Shown: piece by piece, positions 63,972 through 64,000 of the stretch
How positions within the stretch are numbered: the stretch's first letter is position 1
Layout of the letters: every line of letters starts with the position of its first letter
Origin: Serratia ficaria
GTDB lineage: Bacteria; Pseudomonadota; Gammaproteobacteria; Enterobacterales; Enterobacteriaceae
Reading direction: 5' to 3'
DNA length: 64,000 nt
Assembly: GCF_900187015.1 (NCBI RefSeq)
Contig: NZ_LT906479.1
Location: 4,960,001 to 5,024,000, forward strand
The notes under the pieces: generated by a model
What the model was told of the DNA's origin: nothing
The model's input: the letters and a program-made list of their open reading frames with translations, nothing else
Database searches by the model: none
Position numbers and translations under genes: made by a program

Positions 63972-64000
63972 CTGACACGCTCCTAATTCTCTCATGGCCG

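Noticed and set aside
1..64000. CRISPR arrays, tRNA/rRNA genes, insertion sequences or prophage
   Set aside because: I saw no short regularly spaced repeats, tRNA-like cloverleaf, transposase or phage genes on either strand.

Overview
The window looks like a chromosomal segment of Serratia, most likely S. marcescens or a close relative. Coding sequence is dense and GC-rich. Core gene order follows the enterobacterial blocks yhiN-pitA-uspB-uspA, rsmJ-prlC, rlmJ-gorA, yhjD-yhjE, yhjG-yhjH-kdgK and ilvC/ilvY-ilvADEMG-ilvL-yifB-maoP. Three subtilase autotransporters resemble the Serratia extracellular serine protease SSP. The species call is inference from family recognition; no database search was run.

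Layout: 1-1065 is the 3' end of a SrfC-like virulence gene. 1231-5776 holds yhiN, pitA, uspB and uspA. 5973-7316 is gdhA. 7645-14404 is a six-gene sugar operon: LsrB-like binding protein, ABC ATPase, two permeases, a D-ribulokinase-type FGGY kinase and a CBS-less KdsD-like SIS isomerase. 14433-20259 holds rsmJ, prlC, a HIT protein, rlmJ and gorA. A 1.1-kb gap follows and contains a probable small RNA with an ArcZ-like seed. 21384-24500 is a regulatory trio: periplasmic SUOX-fold protein, hybrid histidine kinase and convergent BetR-REC regulator. 24976-34349 holds three tandem autotransporters. 34752-37431 holds a TetR/UPF0261 pair and spy.

37987-40864 is a convergent rpfR/rpfF pair, a predicted cis-2-fatty-acid (DSF/BDSF) signal synthase and its c-di-GMP receptor enzyme. 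41204-48807 holds yhjD, yhjE, cdh, an AsmA-like gene, pdeH and kdgK, with a consensus KdgR box before kdgK. 48852-60375 is the branched-chain amino acid locus: ilvC and ilvY diverge around an IlvY-type dyad, and ilvLGMEDA carries its leader peptide and attenuator. Between ilvY and ilvA sit a DUF2461 gene and a less GC-rich two-gene module that looks like a toxin with a membrane immunity protein, possibly a type VI secretion pair. 60509-63971 holds an MFS transporter, yifB and maoP.

The most unusual features are: (1) three autotransporters that share a 534-codon C-terminal block with only a handful of differences, ending abruptly at the last sense codon, while their protease passengers differ; (2) the ArcZ-seed RNA candidate away from arcB; (3) the putative effector/immunity insertion in the ilv region; (4) the RpfF/RpfR quorum-sensing pair; (5) the SUOX/hybrid kinase/BetR-REC trio.
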